NCBI GenBank assembly: GCA_002319965.1 | Contig: DCJQ01000021.1 | Coordinates: 1-32,711, forward strand | Reading direction: 5' to 3' | From: Megasphaera sp. UBA1696 | GTDB lineage: Bacteria; Bacillota; Negativicutes; Veillonellales; Megasphaeraceae | DNA length: 32,711 bases | Part shown: positions 1 through 8,427 of the stretch, piece by piece | Position numbering within the stretch: position 1 is the stretch's first letter | Layout: every line of letters starts with the position of its first letter | Notes under the pieces: model-generated | What the model was told of the DNA's origin: nothing | The model's database searches: none | Seen by the model: the letters and a program-made list of their open reading frames with translations, nothing else | Position numbers and translations under genes: made by a program

Positions 1-17
1 CATGCCTATTCGGCGCC

Positions 18-56
18 AAAAAACTCCTCTTGTTTCGCAAAGCGAAACCGAGGAGG
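18..56 (-). terminator. Intrinsic terminator after the glycosyltransferase gene
   Basis: Read on the minus strand, CTCCTC and GTTTCGC pair with GCGAAAC and GAGGAG around a TTT loop, with small internal mismatches, and a run of six T follows. It lies 10 bases past the stop of the minus-strand gene at 66-1214. Confidence 0.85.
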
Positions 57-65
57 CCCTTTTCT

Positions 66-1214
66 TTATGGTTCGTATATCAAAGATGACGGCACGGCCG
101 CATCTGTCGCCGGCTGCAAGAGGCGGATGATTTCCTTGCCGATGACCCGTGCCCCGTCACGATGACAGTCGAGGCTGGCTTTCGACATAGCTTCCAATTT
201 TTCCGGATGAGTAAATAAGTCCGATACGATGGAAACCAACTCTTCCTGTTTTTTCACCCAAGCGGCACAGCCCTTGGCCTGCATGTACTTGGCATTGGCC
301 TCTTCCTGCCCCGGAATCGGGCTGTACAGGACCATGGGCACTTGGATGGCAGCGCCTTCCGTACAAGTAAGTGCTCCGGGCTTGGTTAGGAGCAGGGACG
401 CCCGGCACATGAGTTTTGAAATCTGGTTCGTATAACCGAGGATTTCCACGTCATGATCGAGTTCACCGCGCATCTTCGACAGTTCATCGTAGAGATCGGC
501 ATTATAACCGGTTACAACGGTAAAGCTGTCGATGACGGATAACCGGTCCAGCAGTGCCAGGGATTGTCGGATAGATCCCATTCCCAGACCACCGCCCATG
601 ATAAGGATATTCTTATTATGCTGATGTTCCTCATCCCAGTGCCAGCGTTCTTGGTCAAAAGCCTTACGAACGGGAATGCCCGACACGACAATTTTATCAG
701 CCGCGACTCCCTGTTCGACGAGCAGGTCTTTAATCTGTGTAGCTGCGACGCAGTAGACGTCGATTTGCGGGTACACCCACAGCTGATGGATAGCAAAATC
801 AGTAATGACGCCGACTAAAGGAATATTCAGGCGATGCTGTCGTTTTAACAACGCTGCCGCGCCTGCCGGAAAAGGGTGGGTAAAGACCAGGACATCCGGC
901 TTTCGATCCGCTAAGACCTTGAGCAGCCGCCGTTTAAGGCCCCACGCAAAGAGGGTCTTGACGGCAAGGCCCTTTTTATATCCTTGCGACGAGTAATACA
1001 TCAAATCGTATAACAGCGGAAAGACATCGAGAATCTTAATGTACGTCTCTTTGACGATGTTGTCGATGGACAAGATATCATTGGACAGAAAATCTACGTG
1101 TTCGACATCACATTCTTCAGGAATGGTCTTGACATATTCTTCTATAGCCCGTGCTGCCTGTGTATGGCCTGTACCGATCGAGGCCGACAGGATCAGGACT
1201 TTTTTCTTTGCCAT
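66..1214 (-). CDS. MGDG synthase-family glycosyltransferase (processive diacylglycerol glycosyltransferase type)
   Basis: This 382-residue protein has the two halves of the MGDG synthase/UgtP family. The N-terminal acceptor domain carries GTGHTQAA at residues 14-21. The C-terminal GT28-like donor domain carries TKPGALTCTE at 277-286 and PGQEEANA at 301-308, the usual UDP-sugar contacts. Members transfer glucose or galactose from the UDP-sugar to diacylglycerol on the inner face of the membrane, making glycolipids and lipoteichoic acid anchors. There is no signal peptide, which fits a peripheral membrane enzyme. The ATG has AAGGGAT about six bases upstream. It follows the HU gene and its terminator, so it probably has its own promoter in 1215-1280, though no clear one was identified. 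The family is secure; the sugar and the number of sugars added cannot be told from sequence. Confidence 0.85.
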   Translation of the reverse strand: MAKKKVLILSASIGTGHTQAARAIEEYVKTIPEECDVEHVDFLSNDILSIDNIVKETYIKILDVFPLLYDLMYYSSQGYKKGLAVKTLFAWGLKRRLLKVLADRKPDVLVFTHPFPAGAAALLKRQHRLNIPLVGVITDFAIHQLWVYPQIDVYCVAATQIKDLLVEQGVAADKIVVSGIPVRKAFDQERWHWDEEHQHNKNILIMGGGLGMGSIRQSLALLDRLSVIDSFTVVTGYNADLYDELSKMRGELDHDVEILGYTNQISKLMCRASLLLTKPGALTCTEGAAIQVPMVLYSPIPGQEEANAKYMQAKGCAAWVKKQEELVSIVSDLFTHPEKLEAMSKASLDCHRDGARVIGKEIIRLLQPATDAAVPSSLIYEP

Positions 1215-1280
1215 ATAGGATCCCTTCTTTTATAAACAGCCTTCGTTGCACCTTCCACTATATAGTACGATAACTTGTAT

Positions 1281-1314
1281 GAAAAGAAAAGGGCCGTTTT
1301 TCATGCGGCCCTTC
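1281..1314 (-). terminator. Intrinsic terminator after HU
   Basis: On the minus strand AAGGGCCG pairs with CGGCCCTT around a nine-base loop and is followed by TTCTTTTC. It sits 11 bases past the HU stop codon and separates HU from the downstream glycosyltransferase. Confidence 0.85.
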
Positions 1315-1324
1315 GGGATCGTAC

Positions 1325-1603
1325 TTATTTGTTATTAACCAAATCTTTAAGCTGTTTGCCTGCTTTGAAAGCCGGAGTCTTGGAAGCTTCGATCTGGATA
1401 GGTTCGTTGTTGCGAGGGTTGCGGCCTTCGCGGGCTTTACGCTGGCGGACTTCAAACGTACCAAAGCCGATAATCTGGACTTTATCACCCTGGGTGAGGC
1501 TGTCACTAATGGCTTCGAATACGGCTTTTACGGCCTTTTCAGCGTCTTTTTTCGTCAAATCGGATTTCTGTGCTACTGCAGCGATTAATTCTGTTTTGTT
1601 CAT
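1325..1603 (-). CDS. hup: HU family DNA-binding protein
   Basis: The 92-residue protein has the normal HU length and layout. It has an N-terminal two-helix dimerisation body, GFGTF at 46-50, the beta-arm with RNPRN at 61-65 (the proline that intercalates into DNA), and FKAGK at 79-83. HU is a small nucleoid protein that binds and bends DNA as a dimer without strong sequence preference. The ATG is preceded by AAAGGAGG. Only 48 bases separate it from the stop of mazG upstream, with no terminator and no convincing promoter there, so mazG and hup are probably cotranscribed. It ends at a strong terminator. Confidence 0.96.
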   Translation of the reverse strand: MNKTELIAAVAQKSDLTKKDAEKAVKAVFEAISDSLTQGDKVQIIGFGTFEVRQRKAREGRNPRNNEPIQIEASKTPAFKAGKQLKDLVNNK

Positions 1604-1651
1604 GTTACTAGGTCCTCCTTTGGATCGTCACATCTTCCTAACACTAACAGT

Positions 1652-2668
1652 CTAGAGTTTTTCCTGCCGTTCTATCCGCTTGGCTTCCTGCCAGAATGAG
1701 TCCAACTCATCCAGTGAAAATGCCTCCCATGGCCGGCCCGACCGGCTGACCCGATCCTCGACATGAGCAAAACGGCGACGGAATTTACTGTTAGCACGAT
1801 GTAACGCACATTCCGGCTCTATATGATAGCGTCGGCATAAATCAGCAAATACGAACAAGACATCCCCAGCTTCTTCTTCCGCATGGACGGGATCGCCTTC
1901 ATCAAGAGCCTGACGGAATTCAGTCCACTCTTCTTGGAACTTTTCCCAGACACCTTCGACATCGGGCCAGTCGAATCCGACTTTGGCCGCTTTCTCCTGA
2001 AGCTTGTCGGCAGTCAGGAGTGACGGCAGGCCGGGAACGACTCCGTCCAGCAGGTGAGCGTGCTGCTGGCGTTGTTCTCCTTGCTTTAATCTATCCCAGT
2101 TTAACATACTCGTCCCTATATTTTCAAGGCTTTTTTGGCTAAAAACATAGGGATGACGCCGAATCATCTTATTTGTGATATCTTTTACGACATCTTGGGC
2201 CGAGAAAAACCCTTTTTCTTCGGCAATTCGGGCATGAATGGCCACCTGATAGAGGATATCCCCCAGTTCTTCACGGATGCCGTCTATATCGTCACTGTCA
2301 ATGGCATCGAGCATTTCATAGACTTCTTCGATGAGATATCGCCGCAATGTCCGATGGGTCTGGGACCGGTCCCAAGGACAGCCGTCTTCGCGGCGAAGTC
2401 TGGCCGTAACTTCCGTAAGGGGCATCAAATCAAACGGCAGTTGTTCCTTGTCCATTCCTTCTTCCTGCCGCTTCTGATTGATGAGACGGCGCACGGCTTC
2501 AGCCATATCCGGTCCGCCGGGAACGGTGTGAACGACGGCATGAAGGCGGCTCTCTTTCAGCAAGAGGTCGACGATGGGTGCATACGTTTCAGCAAAGCTT
2601 TTCCCGTCCTGCCCGTAGGTATCGAGGGGACGGTCATCTTTCCCTAAAGCGATGATTTTAATTTCCAT
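1652..2668 (-). CDS. mazG: Nucleoside triphosphate pyrophosphohydrolase MazG
   Basis: This 338-residue protein has two MazG domains. The first has CPWD at 97-100, EEVYE at 114-118 and EELGD at 133-137, the metal-binding helices of the all-alpha NTP pyrophosphohydrolase fold. The second, about residues 245-320, has EEWTEF and EEEAGD. MazG hydrolyses NTPs and dNTPs to NMP plus pyrophosphate and is thought to clear abnormal nucleotides. The start at 2668 was chosen because GAGGG lies just upstream and because a good promoter lies at 2709-2737; the more upstream ATG at 2764 would precede that promoter. The first ~85 residues match no intact domain but resemble the end of the tetrapyrrole methylase-like domain fused to MazG in Bacillus YabN (PGGP at 50-53 in place of PGHP). 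Confidence 0.93.
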   Translation of the reverse strand: MEIKIIALGKDDRPLDTYGQDGKSFAETYAPIVDLLLKESRLHAVVHTVPGGPDMAEAVRRLINQKRQEEGMDKEQLPFDLMPLTEVTARLRREDGCPWDRSQTHRTLRRYLIEEVYEMLDAIDSDDIDGIREELGDILYQVAIHARIAEEKGFFSAQDVVKDITNKMIRRHPYVFSQKSLENIGTSMLNWDRLKQGEQRQQHAHLLDGVVPGLPSLLTADKLQEKAAKVGFDWPDVEGVWEKFQEEWTEFRQALDEGDPVHAEEEAGDVLFVFADLCRRYHIEPECALHRANSKFRRRFAHVEDRVSRSGRPWEAFSLDELDSFWQEAKRIERQEKL

Positions 2669-2708
2669 GAAAGGTCCCTCATTTCTGTCAAAATGGCTTA
2701 CGCCTGTC

Positions 2709-2737
2709 ATTATACCACGGCCTGCCCCATTTGTCGC
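2709..2737 (-). promoter_or_regulatory. mazG promoter
   Basis: On the minus strand the -35 GCGACA is followed after 17 bases by TATAAT, with an extended -10 TG one base upstream (TGGTATAAT). Transcription would start near 2702, giving a leader of about 34 bases and supporting the mazG start at 2668. Confidence 0.75.
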
Positions 2738-2774
2738 GGCCGGCGGCAAAGCCTGCGTTACCACGTGCAGGCCC

Positions 2775-2810
2775 TAAAAAAAGCTGAAAAGGATCCCCTT
2801 TCAGCTTTCG
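2775..2810 (-). terminator. Intrinsic terminator after marR
   Basis: AAAGCTGAAA pairs perfectly with TTTCAGCTTT around a nine-base loop; read on the minus strand the stem runs into seven T. It closes the MarR-family gene. Confidence 0.85.
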
Positions 2811-2826
2811 AATGATGATATGGAAA

Positions 2827-3309
2827 TCAGCCGCTCAACTTGGTCAGCAAGAAAATAAGCTGCGTCTGTTCGGCTTCACTGAGGCGGCTCATGAGCATGG
2901 AAATGCGGAGATAATGATCTGGCAGCACATCGTCCATAAACTCCCGTCCTTGGGCCGTCAGGCGAACTTTTTTGCCCCTTTTATCGGTCTGATCGATGGC
3001 CACTTCCGTCAGTCCGTCGCGAACCATGCGCTTGACCATAGTCGTAATCGTCGCCCGGGTGACACCGGCCCGGTCGGCGAGCTGAGACGGTGCAATACCG
3101 TCGGTCATCTAGTACAGTACGAACATGACCCGAAGCTTGCCCCGCGACAAATGGTATTGGCTGGCCAATACATCATTGATGGCAGCACGGACATACTCCG
3201 CTGCCTGGGAAATGCGGAGCATAGCCAATACGGCCGACGGTTCAATTTCAGGAATCTTCTCTGCATATTTTTCCAATTCTTTCCGCGTAGGAAATACATC
3301 AAAACCCAT
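2827..3309 (-). pseudogene. MarR-family regulator interrupted by an in-frame TAG
   Basis: Two open stretches in the same frame read as one MarR protein of about 160 residues. The first 66 residues, from the ATG at 3309 (preceded by GGAGGG), end in KLRVMFVLY. The next codon is TAG at 3109-3111, and the frame goes on at once with ATG and 93 residues holding the winged helix-turn-helix (SQLADRAGVTRATITTMVKRM spans the recognition region) and the beta-wing (DKRGKKVRLTAQG). MarR proteins need the N-terminal helices for dimerisation, so the stop probably disables it. Because TAG is directly followed by ATG, reinitiation could still yield a separate 93-residue DNA-binding part. A sequencing error is also possible. 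A palindromic operator sits just upstream. The target genes and ligand are unknown. Confidence 0.8.
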
Positions 3310-3327
3310 AAGCGCACCCTCCTCTTC

Positions 3328-3345
3328 TAATTAGTGTACTAATTA
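3328..3345 (-). promoter_or_regulatory. Probable MarR operator
   Basis: An 18-base palindrome has perfect eight-base arms TAATTAGT and ACTAATTA around two bases. It lies between the -10 box of the marR promoter and its ribosome binding site, about where transcription would start, as expected for MarR autorepression. The assignment is inference from position and symmetry. Confidence 0.7.
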
Positions 3346-3347
3346 AA

Positions 3348-3376
3348 AGTATAAAATAAAACGGAGAGGAATACAA
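3348..3376 (-). promoter_or_regulatory. marR promoter
   Basis: On the minus strand a weak -35 TTGTAT is followed after 17 bases by TATACT. The -35 box falls in the loop of the proS terminator hairpin (3361-3387), so the end of one transcription unit and the start of the next overlap. Confidence 0.6.
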
Positions 3377-3388
3377 GTTTTCTCCGTC
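3352..3388 (-). terminator. Intrinsic terminator after proS
   Basis: On the minus strand ACGGAGA pairs with TCTCCGT around a 13-base loop and is followed by TTTATTTTAT. It ends the long rpsB-to-proS gene run. Confidence 0.75.
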
Positions 3389-3412
3389 TTATTTTACATC
3401 TGTTTTAATAAA

Positions 3413-5146
3413 TTACATATTTTTGCTTCGTAACTCTGCCAAGATTTCCTGAACGCGGGCGACAGCCTGGTCGACGGGAACGACTTCTTCCTGACCGGTA
3501 CGGCGAACTTTGATTTCTACCGTTCCGTCAGAGGCGCTCTTTTTGCCAACCGTAACCCGTACGGGGTAGCCGATGAGGTCGGCGTCGTTAAATTTGACAC
3601 CGGCTCGTTCGTTTCTATCGTCGAGGAGGACGTCGGTCTTCATCGCCTGAAGGCCGCCATAAATATCTTCAGCAATACGAACCTGGTCCTGATCTTTCGT
3701 GCTGACCGGAACAACGGCGACTTCAAAAGGCGCAATGGCGACAGGCCACATGATGCCGTGTTCGTCGTGGAACTGTTCAATAGCTGCGGCAATCGTCCGA
3801 GTTACACCGATTCCGTAGCAGCCCATGACATAAGGCTTAGCTTTGCCGTTCTGGTCGAGGAAGGTCGCATGGAGGGCTTCGGAATACTTGGTACCTAATT
3901 CAAAGACCTGGCCGACTTCGATGCCGCGGACGACGTGAATCGGAGCTCCGCAGTGGGGGCAGGCGTCGCCTTCGACCATGGTGCGGATGGAAGTGACGGT
4001 GACGTCCTTAAAGTCGCGGGACGGATTGACATTCTGATAATGATAGCCGGCCTTGTTGGCGCCAGTAACGCCGTTGGGAACGGCCATGGCCGACGGATCG
4101 ACGAGGACGAAGAAGGTTTCATTATCCGGTTTATCGGCATCGATAGGACTCATATAGCCCGGCTGGAGACCATGGGCCTTCAATTCGTCTTCCGTTGCCG
4201 GTTCGATGGCATTGCCGCCGACAAAATTCTGGACGGCTACGTCGTTGACGGAATGGTCGCCGCGGACCATGCAAAGGACCGTCTTTTCACCGTCGATGGT
4301 GAAAGCAACCGCCTTGATGGTCTTTTCGAGAGGAATGGACAAGAACTGAGCCAAATCCTCAATGGTGGCACAATTCGGTGTTTCAATCAATTCGATATCT
4401 TTTGCCGTTTCGGCTGCCATTTCAAGGGTCGGTGCAGCGGCTTTTTCGATATCGGCTGCATAGTCGCACTGAGAGCACGATACGATTTCTGCTTCCCCGG
4501 CCTGGGCCAAGGCCATAAATTCATGGCTGTGATTGCCGCCGATCTGACCGCTGTCGGCTTCAACTTGTTTGAATTCCAGACCGCAGCGGGTAAAGACACG
4601 GGTATAGGCGTCGTATTCGTCTTGATAGCTCTTATGGAGCCCTTCTTCGTCGACGTCGAATGAATAAGCGTCTTTCATGACGAATTCCCGGCTGCGCATG
4701 AGGCCGAAGCGCGGGCGGATTTCATCGCGGTATTTGTTCTGCATCTGCCACAGGGTAACCGGCATCTGCTTATAAGAGCGAAGTTCATTTCGCACCAAGG
4801 TCGTAATCAATTCTTCGTGAGTCGGCCCGAGACAGAACTGGCCGCCGTGACGGTCTTCCAGTTTGAACATTTCCGGACCATAGGCATTCCACCGCCCCGA
4901 TTCATGCCAGATTTCAGCCGGCTGAACGATAGGCATCATGATTTCCTGGGCGCCGATATTATTCATTTCTTCGCGGATAATGGCTTCGATTTTGAGTTCG
5001 ACGCGGCGGCCAAGAGGCAGGAATGAGTATAAACCGCCCCCACTTTTACGAATGAGGCCGGCTTTCAGCATGTACTGATGGCTGGAAATTTCGGCGTCGG
5101 CCGGAATTTCCCGAAGGGTCGGGCTGTACAGTTTGGATGCTAACAT
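3413..5146 (-). CDS. proS: Prolyl-tRNA synthetase, bacterial type with editing insertion
   Basis: The 577-residue class II synthetase charges tRNA-Pro with proline in the cytoplasm. Motif 2 is seen around FCLGPTHEE and the following MQNKYRDEIRPRFG, and motif 3 as GCYGIGVTRT. Between them, about residues 220-400, is the long insertion of bacterial ProRS, related to YbaK, which removes mischarged alanine. The C-terminal anticodon-binding domain follows motif 3 (VAIAPFEVAVVPVS onward). Length fits the family. The start lies three bases after the ispG stop, and its AAGGAG sits inside the last ispG codons, so the two are translationally coupled. It is the last gene of the operon, followed by a terminator. 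Confidence 0.97.
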   Translation of the reverse strand: MLASKLYSPTLREIPADAEISSHQYMLKAGLIRKSGGGLYSFLPLGRRVELKIEAIIREEMNNIGAQEIMMPIVQPAEIWHESGRWNAYGPEMFKLEDRHGGQFCLGPTHEELITTLVRNELRSYKQMPVTLWQMQNKYRDEIRPRFGLMRSREFVMKDAYSFDVDEEGLHKSYQDEYDAYTRVFTRCGLEFKQVEADSGQIGGNHSHEFMALAQAGEAEIVSCSQCDYAADIEKAAAPTLEMAAETAKDIELIETPNCATIEDLAQFLSIPLEKTIKAVAFTIDGEKTVLCMVRGDHSVNDVAVQNFVGGNAIEPATEDELKAHGLQPGYMSPIDADKPDNETFFVLVDPSAMAVPNGVTGANKAGYHYQNVNPSRDFKDVTVTSIRTMVEGDACPHCGAPIHVVRGIEVGQVFELGTKYSEALHATFLDQNGKAKPYVMGCYGIGVTRTIAAAIEQFHDEHGIMWPVAIAPFEVAVVPVSTKDQDQVRIAEDIYGGLQAMKTDVLLDDRNERAGVKFNDADLIGYPVRVTVGKKSASDGTVEIKVRRTGQEEVVPVDQAVARVQEILAELRSKNM

Positions 5147-5149
5147 GAG

Positions 5150-6217
5150 TTAAGACTCCTTTGCGATTGATTTTTCTATTTCTTCTAAAAGAGCAGCGAC
5201 GAGCTGATCTTCCGGTGCCGTACGAAGGACTTTGCCATGGGCAAAGACGATACCGCTCCCCTTTCCGCCAGCAATGCCGAAATCGGCTTCTTTCGCCTCT
5301 CCCGGGCCATTTACGACGCAGCCCATGACGGCGACCTTAATGGGAACGGTCAAGTGGGAAATGGCCGCTTCGACTTCTTTGGCAAGCTCGATGAGCTGTA
5401 CTTGCGTGCGGCCGCAGGTCGGACAGGAAATGAGGGTCGGTCCGAAACGACGCAGCCCGAGGGAGCTTAAAATGGTCTGGGCGACCTTGATTTCTTCTGC
5501 CGGATCCTCTGTAAGGGATACGCGAATCGTATCCCCGATACCTTGGTATAATAAAGTCCCGATACCGATGGCTGACTTGATGCTTCCGTCCCGGACGAGG
5601 CCGGCTTCGGTGACGCCTAAATGAAAGGCATAGGGCACTTTATCGGCCAGTTCCTGATACGATTCGATCATGAGCGGCACGTCGGAGGCTTTGAGGGAAA
5701 TGACCATATTGCGGTAATCGAGACGCTCTAAAATACGAATATGGCGCAAGGCCCCTTCTACCATGGCCGCTGCCGTCGGATGACCGCCATGAGCCTTCAG
5801 GATATCGGCCGGAAGGGATCCCGTATTGATGCCGATGCGGATGGGAATTCCCTTAGGTCTTACTTTTTCGACGACGCGAACGACGTTGTCATCGGCACCG
5901 ATATTGCCGGGATTGATGCGAAGAGCCTGGACACCGCTGTCAACGGCAGCCAAAGCCAATCGATAATCAAAGTGGATATCGGCTACGATAGGAATATCGA
6001 CGGCCTCTACGACGGCCGACAGGCCTTTGGCCGCTTCCATATCGGGGACGGCAAAGCGCAGGATTTCAGCGCCGTAAGAGGCCAGCCGTTTGGCATCGGC
6101 AATAGCCTCTGCGGTATGTGCCGGGTTGATGGTCGACATGGTCTGAATCGAGATAGGCGCGCTGCCGCCTATGGTAACGTCTCCGGCCTGAACCGGAATC
6201 GATTGTCTGCGTTTCAT
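5150..6217 (-). CDS. ispG: 4-hydroxy-3-methylbut-2-en-1-yl diphosphate synthase (IspG/GcpE)
   Basis: The 355-residue enzyme catalyses the penultimate step of the MEP isoprenoid pathway, reducing the cyclic diphosphate MEcPP to HMBPP with a [4Fe-4S] cluster. The N-terminal TIM barrel starts with IGGSAPISIQTM. The C-terminal part holds the cluster cysteines in CPTCGRT and MGCVVNGPGEAKEADFGIAGG (split here only in description: VMGCVVNGPGEA then KEADFGIAGG). Length matches the short bacterial form. GGGAGG lies upstream of the ATG in the 15-base gap after rseP. It is grouped with dxr two genes away, so two MEP-pathway steps are in one operon with uppS, which uses the product. Confidence 0.97.
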   Translation of the reverse strand: MKRRQSIPVQAGDVTIGGSAPISIQTMSTINPAHTAEAIADAKRLASYGAEILRFAVPDMEAAKGLSAVVEAVDIPIVADIHFDYRLALAAVDSGVQALRINPGNIGADDNVVRVVEKVRPKGIPIRIGINTGSLPADILKAHGGHPTAAAMVEGALRHIRILERLDYRNMVISLKASDVPLMIESYQELADKVPYAFHLGVTEAGLVRDGSIKSAIGIGTLLYQGIGDTIRVSLTEDPAEEIKVAQTILSSLGLRRFGPTLISCPTCGRTQVQLIELAKEVEAAISHLTVPIKVAVMGCVVNGPGEAKEADFGIAGGKGSGIVFAHGKVLRTAPEDQLVAALLEEIEKSIAKES

Positions 6218-6232
6218 CGATGACCTCCCTTT

Positions 6233-7255
6233 CTAAAAGCGGCTGATATCCTGGAACATGGCAAAGAGGAACAGAGAGCCTAAGAGTACCATCCCGACAA
6301 CCTGAATGTAGTACAGGGCTTTCCCCGGCATGCGCCGGCGCATAATCCCTTCGAGAATCAGCAAGATGATATAGCCGCCGTCGAGGAGCGGTACCGGCAG
6401 AAGATTTAAAATCCCCAGGTTGATGCTGAGGAAGGCCGTAAACATGAGCAGGTTAGAAAAGCCCGAGGCGGCTACCTGGCCGGCAAGCTGGGCAACGCCG
6501 ATGGGGCCTGCCACTTCCGCCTTTTCCTGACCGGTTATCATCTGATAAATGCCAACCAGCATGAGCCGGCAAATCTCTCCGGTCCGCTTGACCGCCATGA
6601 TGCCCGAATCAAGGAATCCGTGGCGTTCTTCCGTGGTCATGGGCATGACGCCGAGCATGACTTTTTGAGATGTGCTGTCGACTTCCGGTATCATTTCGAC
6701 ATCCTGACGCTTCCCGTCCCGCTCGATTTGAACGGTGACGACGGCGTGACTGTAAGGTGCTACGGCTTCCGAAATATCACTCCATTGGGAAATATCTTTA
6801 TTGCCGATACGAACGATGCGGTCCCCTTCCGTAAGGCCGGACTGTTCAGCCGGCGAACCGGAGATAGTCGAGCCGACGACGGCTTCCGGCGACACGGTCA
6901 CCGTACCGATGGCAAAGAACAAGCCCCAGAAAAGAACGATAGCCAGCACAAAATTCATGATCCCGCCGGCGGCGATGACTACCAGCCGAGCCGGAACGGA
7001 TTTATTCAAGAAGGATTTTTCATTGAGCGGCTCTTCTTCAGACATGCCGGCAATGCGGTTAAACCCGCCGAGAGGAATGGCCCGCAGAGAGTATTCCGTA
7101 TCGCCGCGGCGTGTACTGTATATTTTGGGTCCGAAGCCGATAGCGAATTCATCGACTTGCATGCCGGCCCATTTTGCCGTGGCAAAATGGCCTAATTCAT
7201 GGATGAAGACGATGATGCTGAACACAAAAATGGTCGCTAAAATAGTAATACCCAC
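6233..7255 (-). CDS. rseP: RIP metalloprotease RseP (site-2 protease)
   Basis: This is an integral membrane zinc protease of about 340 residues that cuts transmembrane anti-sigma factors or signal-peptide remnants within the membrane. The active-site HELGH is at residues 19-23 in the first membrane helix. A PDZ domain lies about residues 110-190 (VGSTISGSPAEQSGLTEGDRI), and the second metal motif is VPLLDGG near residue 295 in a C-terminal helix. The GTG at 7255 was chosen because AAAGGTG lies six bases upstream and the N-terminus then matches the family. A GTG at 7288 would overlap dxr by 20 bases and add an unusual YYRK-containing tail. Gap to dxr is 13 bases. Confidence 0.94.
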   Translation of the reverse strand: MGITILATIFVFSIIVFIHELGHFATAKWAGMQVDEFAIGFGPKIYSTRRGDTEYSLRAIPLGGFNRIAGMSEEEPLNEKSFLNKSVPARLVVIAAGGIMNFVLAIVLFWGLFFAIGTVTVSPEAVVGSTISGSPAEQSGLTEGDRIVRIGNKDISQWSDISEAVAPYSHAVVTVQIERDGKRQDVEMIPEVDSTSQKVMLGVMPMTTEERHGFLDSGIMAVKRTGEICRLMLVGIYQMITGQEKAEVAGPIGVAQLAGQVAASGFSNLLMFTAFLSINLGILNLLPVPLLDGGYIILLILEGIMRRRMPGKALYYIQVVGMVLLGSLFLFAMFQDISRF

Positions 7256-7268
7256 AGAATTCACCTTT

Positions 7269-8414
7269 CTATAATAAAGAAGCAGCACAGCGGCGAGCCC
7301 AGGAATCTGCCTGGCGGATCGTTTCGAGGCTTACCTCGCCTTTGACATCGTGCCGCTCCATAACCGTATGGACAATTTCAAAAATACGCGTAAAAGAAAT
7401 TTCCTTACGCAAAAAAGCATAGACTGCCACTTCATTGGCCCCGTTCAAAACGCAGGGCATGGTCCCCCCGATTCGGCCGGCTTCATAAGCGAGGCCGATG
7501 GAGGGGAATTTTTCATCGTCAGGCGGGAAAAATTCCAAACTGCCCAAGGTCTTCCAATCGATAGCTTTGGCCCCGCGGACCGAAAGTCTGTCCGGATACG
7601 TAAAGGCGTACTGAATCGGCAGGCGCATATCGGGCATACCGAGCTGGGCCAGTACCGAACCGTCGATGAATTGTATCATAGAGTGGACGATACTCTGCGG
7701 CTGGATGACGACTTCAATGCGATCAAAGTCCATGCCAAACAGCCAGTGGGCTTCGATGACTTCAAGGCCCTTATTGAACATCGTCGCCGAATCGATGGTA
7801 ATCTTGCCGCCCATATTCCACGTCGGGTGCTTTAAGCACTGTTCGACGGTAATGGACGGAAAGTCTGCCAAGGGACGGTGAAAATGGGGACCGCCTGACG
7901 CCGTAATCAAAAGTTTTTCGACTTCGTCGGCCTTGCGGCCGTCGAGGCATTGGAAGATAGCACCGTGTTCGCTGTCGACGGGCAGAATGCGGACTCCTTT
8001 ACGGGCCGCTTCCTTCATGACCAGTTCGCCGGCAGCCACGAGGGTTTCTTTATTGGCCAGGGCAATATCCATACCCCGGTCAATGGCCCGCAAAGTCGGT
8101 TCAATACCGGCCGCGCCGACGAGGGACGTAAGGACGATGTCTGCCTGACATTCATCGATGAGCTTCAGCAAGCCCTGGCTACCGGAAAAGACGCGGCATG
8201 ACGGGCCGACAGCGTCTCTCACCTTTTCGGCGGCCCCTTCATCGACCATACAAGCCAGGTTGAGGTGATGGCGGTTGATCTGAGCGGCTACGTCTTTAAA
8301 GTGTCCGTAAGCCGCCACACCGACCAGTTGAAAGACCTCCGGATGGGCTTCGATAACGTCGACAGCCTGGGTCCCGATGGAACCGGTACTGCCGAGAATC
8401 AAAATTTTTTTCAT
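7269..8414 (-). CDS. dxr: 1-deoxy-D-xylulose 5-phosphate reductoisomerase
   Basis: The 381-residue enzyme converts DXP to MEP with NADPH, the first committed step of the MEP pathway. The NADPH loop is GSTGSIG at residues 8-14. Substrate and metal contacts are visible in LANKETLV, LPVDSEHGAIFQCL and the block HPTWNMGGKITIDSAT followed by MFNKGLE. Length is normal. The ATG has GAAGGGA upstream and follows cdsA by 13 bases. It is the second MEP gene with ispG in this run; the other pathway genes are not in the window. Confidence 0.97.
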   Translation of the reverse strand: MKKILILGSTGSIGTQAVDVIEAHPEVFQLVGVAAYGHFKDVAAQINRHHLNLACMVDEGAAEKVRDAVGPSCRVFSGSQGLLKLIDECQADIVLTSLVGAAGIEPTLRAIDRGMDIALANKETLVAAGELVMKEAARKGVRILPVDSEHGAIFQCLDGRKADEVEKLLITASGGPHFHRPLADFPSITVEQCLKHPTWNMGGKITIDSATMFNKGLEVIEAHWLFGMDFDRIEVVIQPQSIVHSMIQFIDGSVLAQLGMPDMRLPIQYAFTYPDRLSVRGAKAIDWKTLGSLEFFPPDDEKFPSIGLAYEAGRIGGTMPCVLNGANEVAVYAFLRKEISFTRIFEIVHTVMERHDVKGEVSLETIRQADSWARRCAASLL

Positions 8415-8427
8415 ATCGTCCCTTCTT

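Noticed and set aside
3935..4663. A 242-codon plus-strand open frame
   Set aside because: It is antisense to proS and has no supporting start site or domain.
7256..7288. Upstream GTG start for rseP
   Set aside because: It overlaps dxr by 20 bases and lacks a ribosome binding site, while the GTG at 7255 has AAAGGTG at good spacing.
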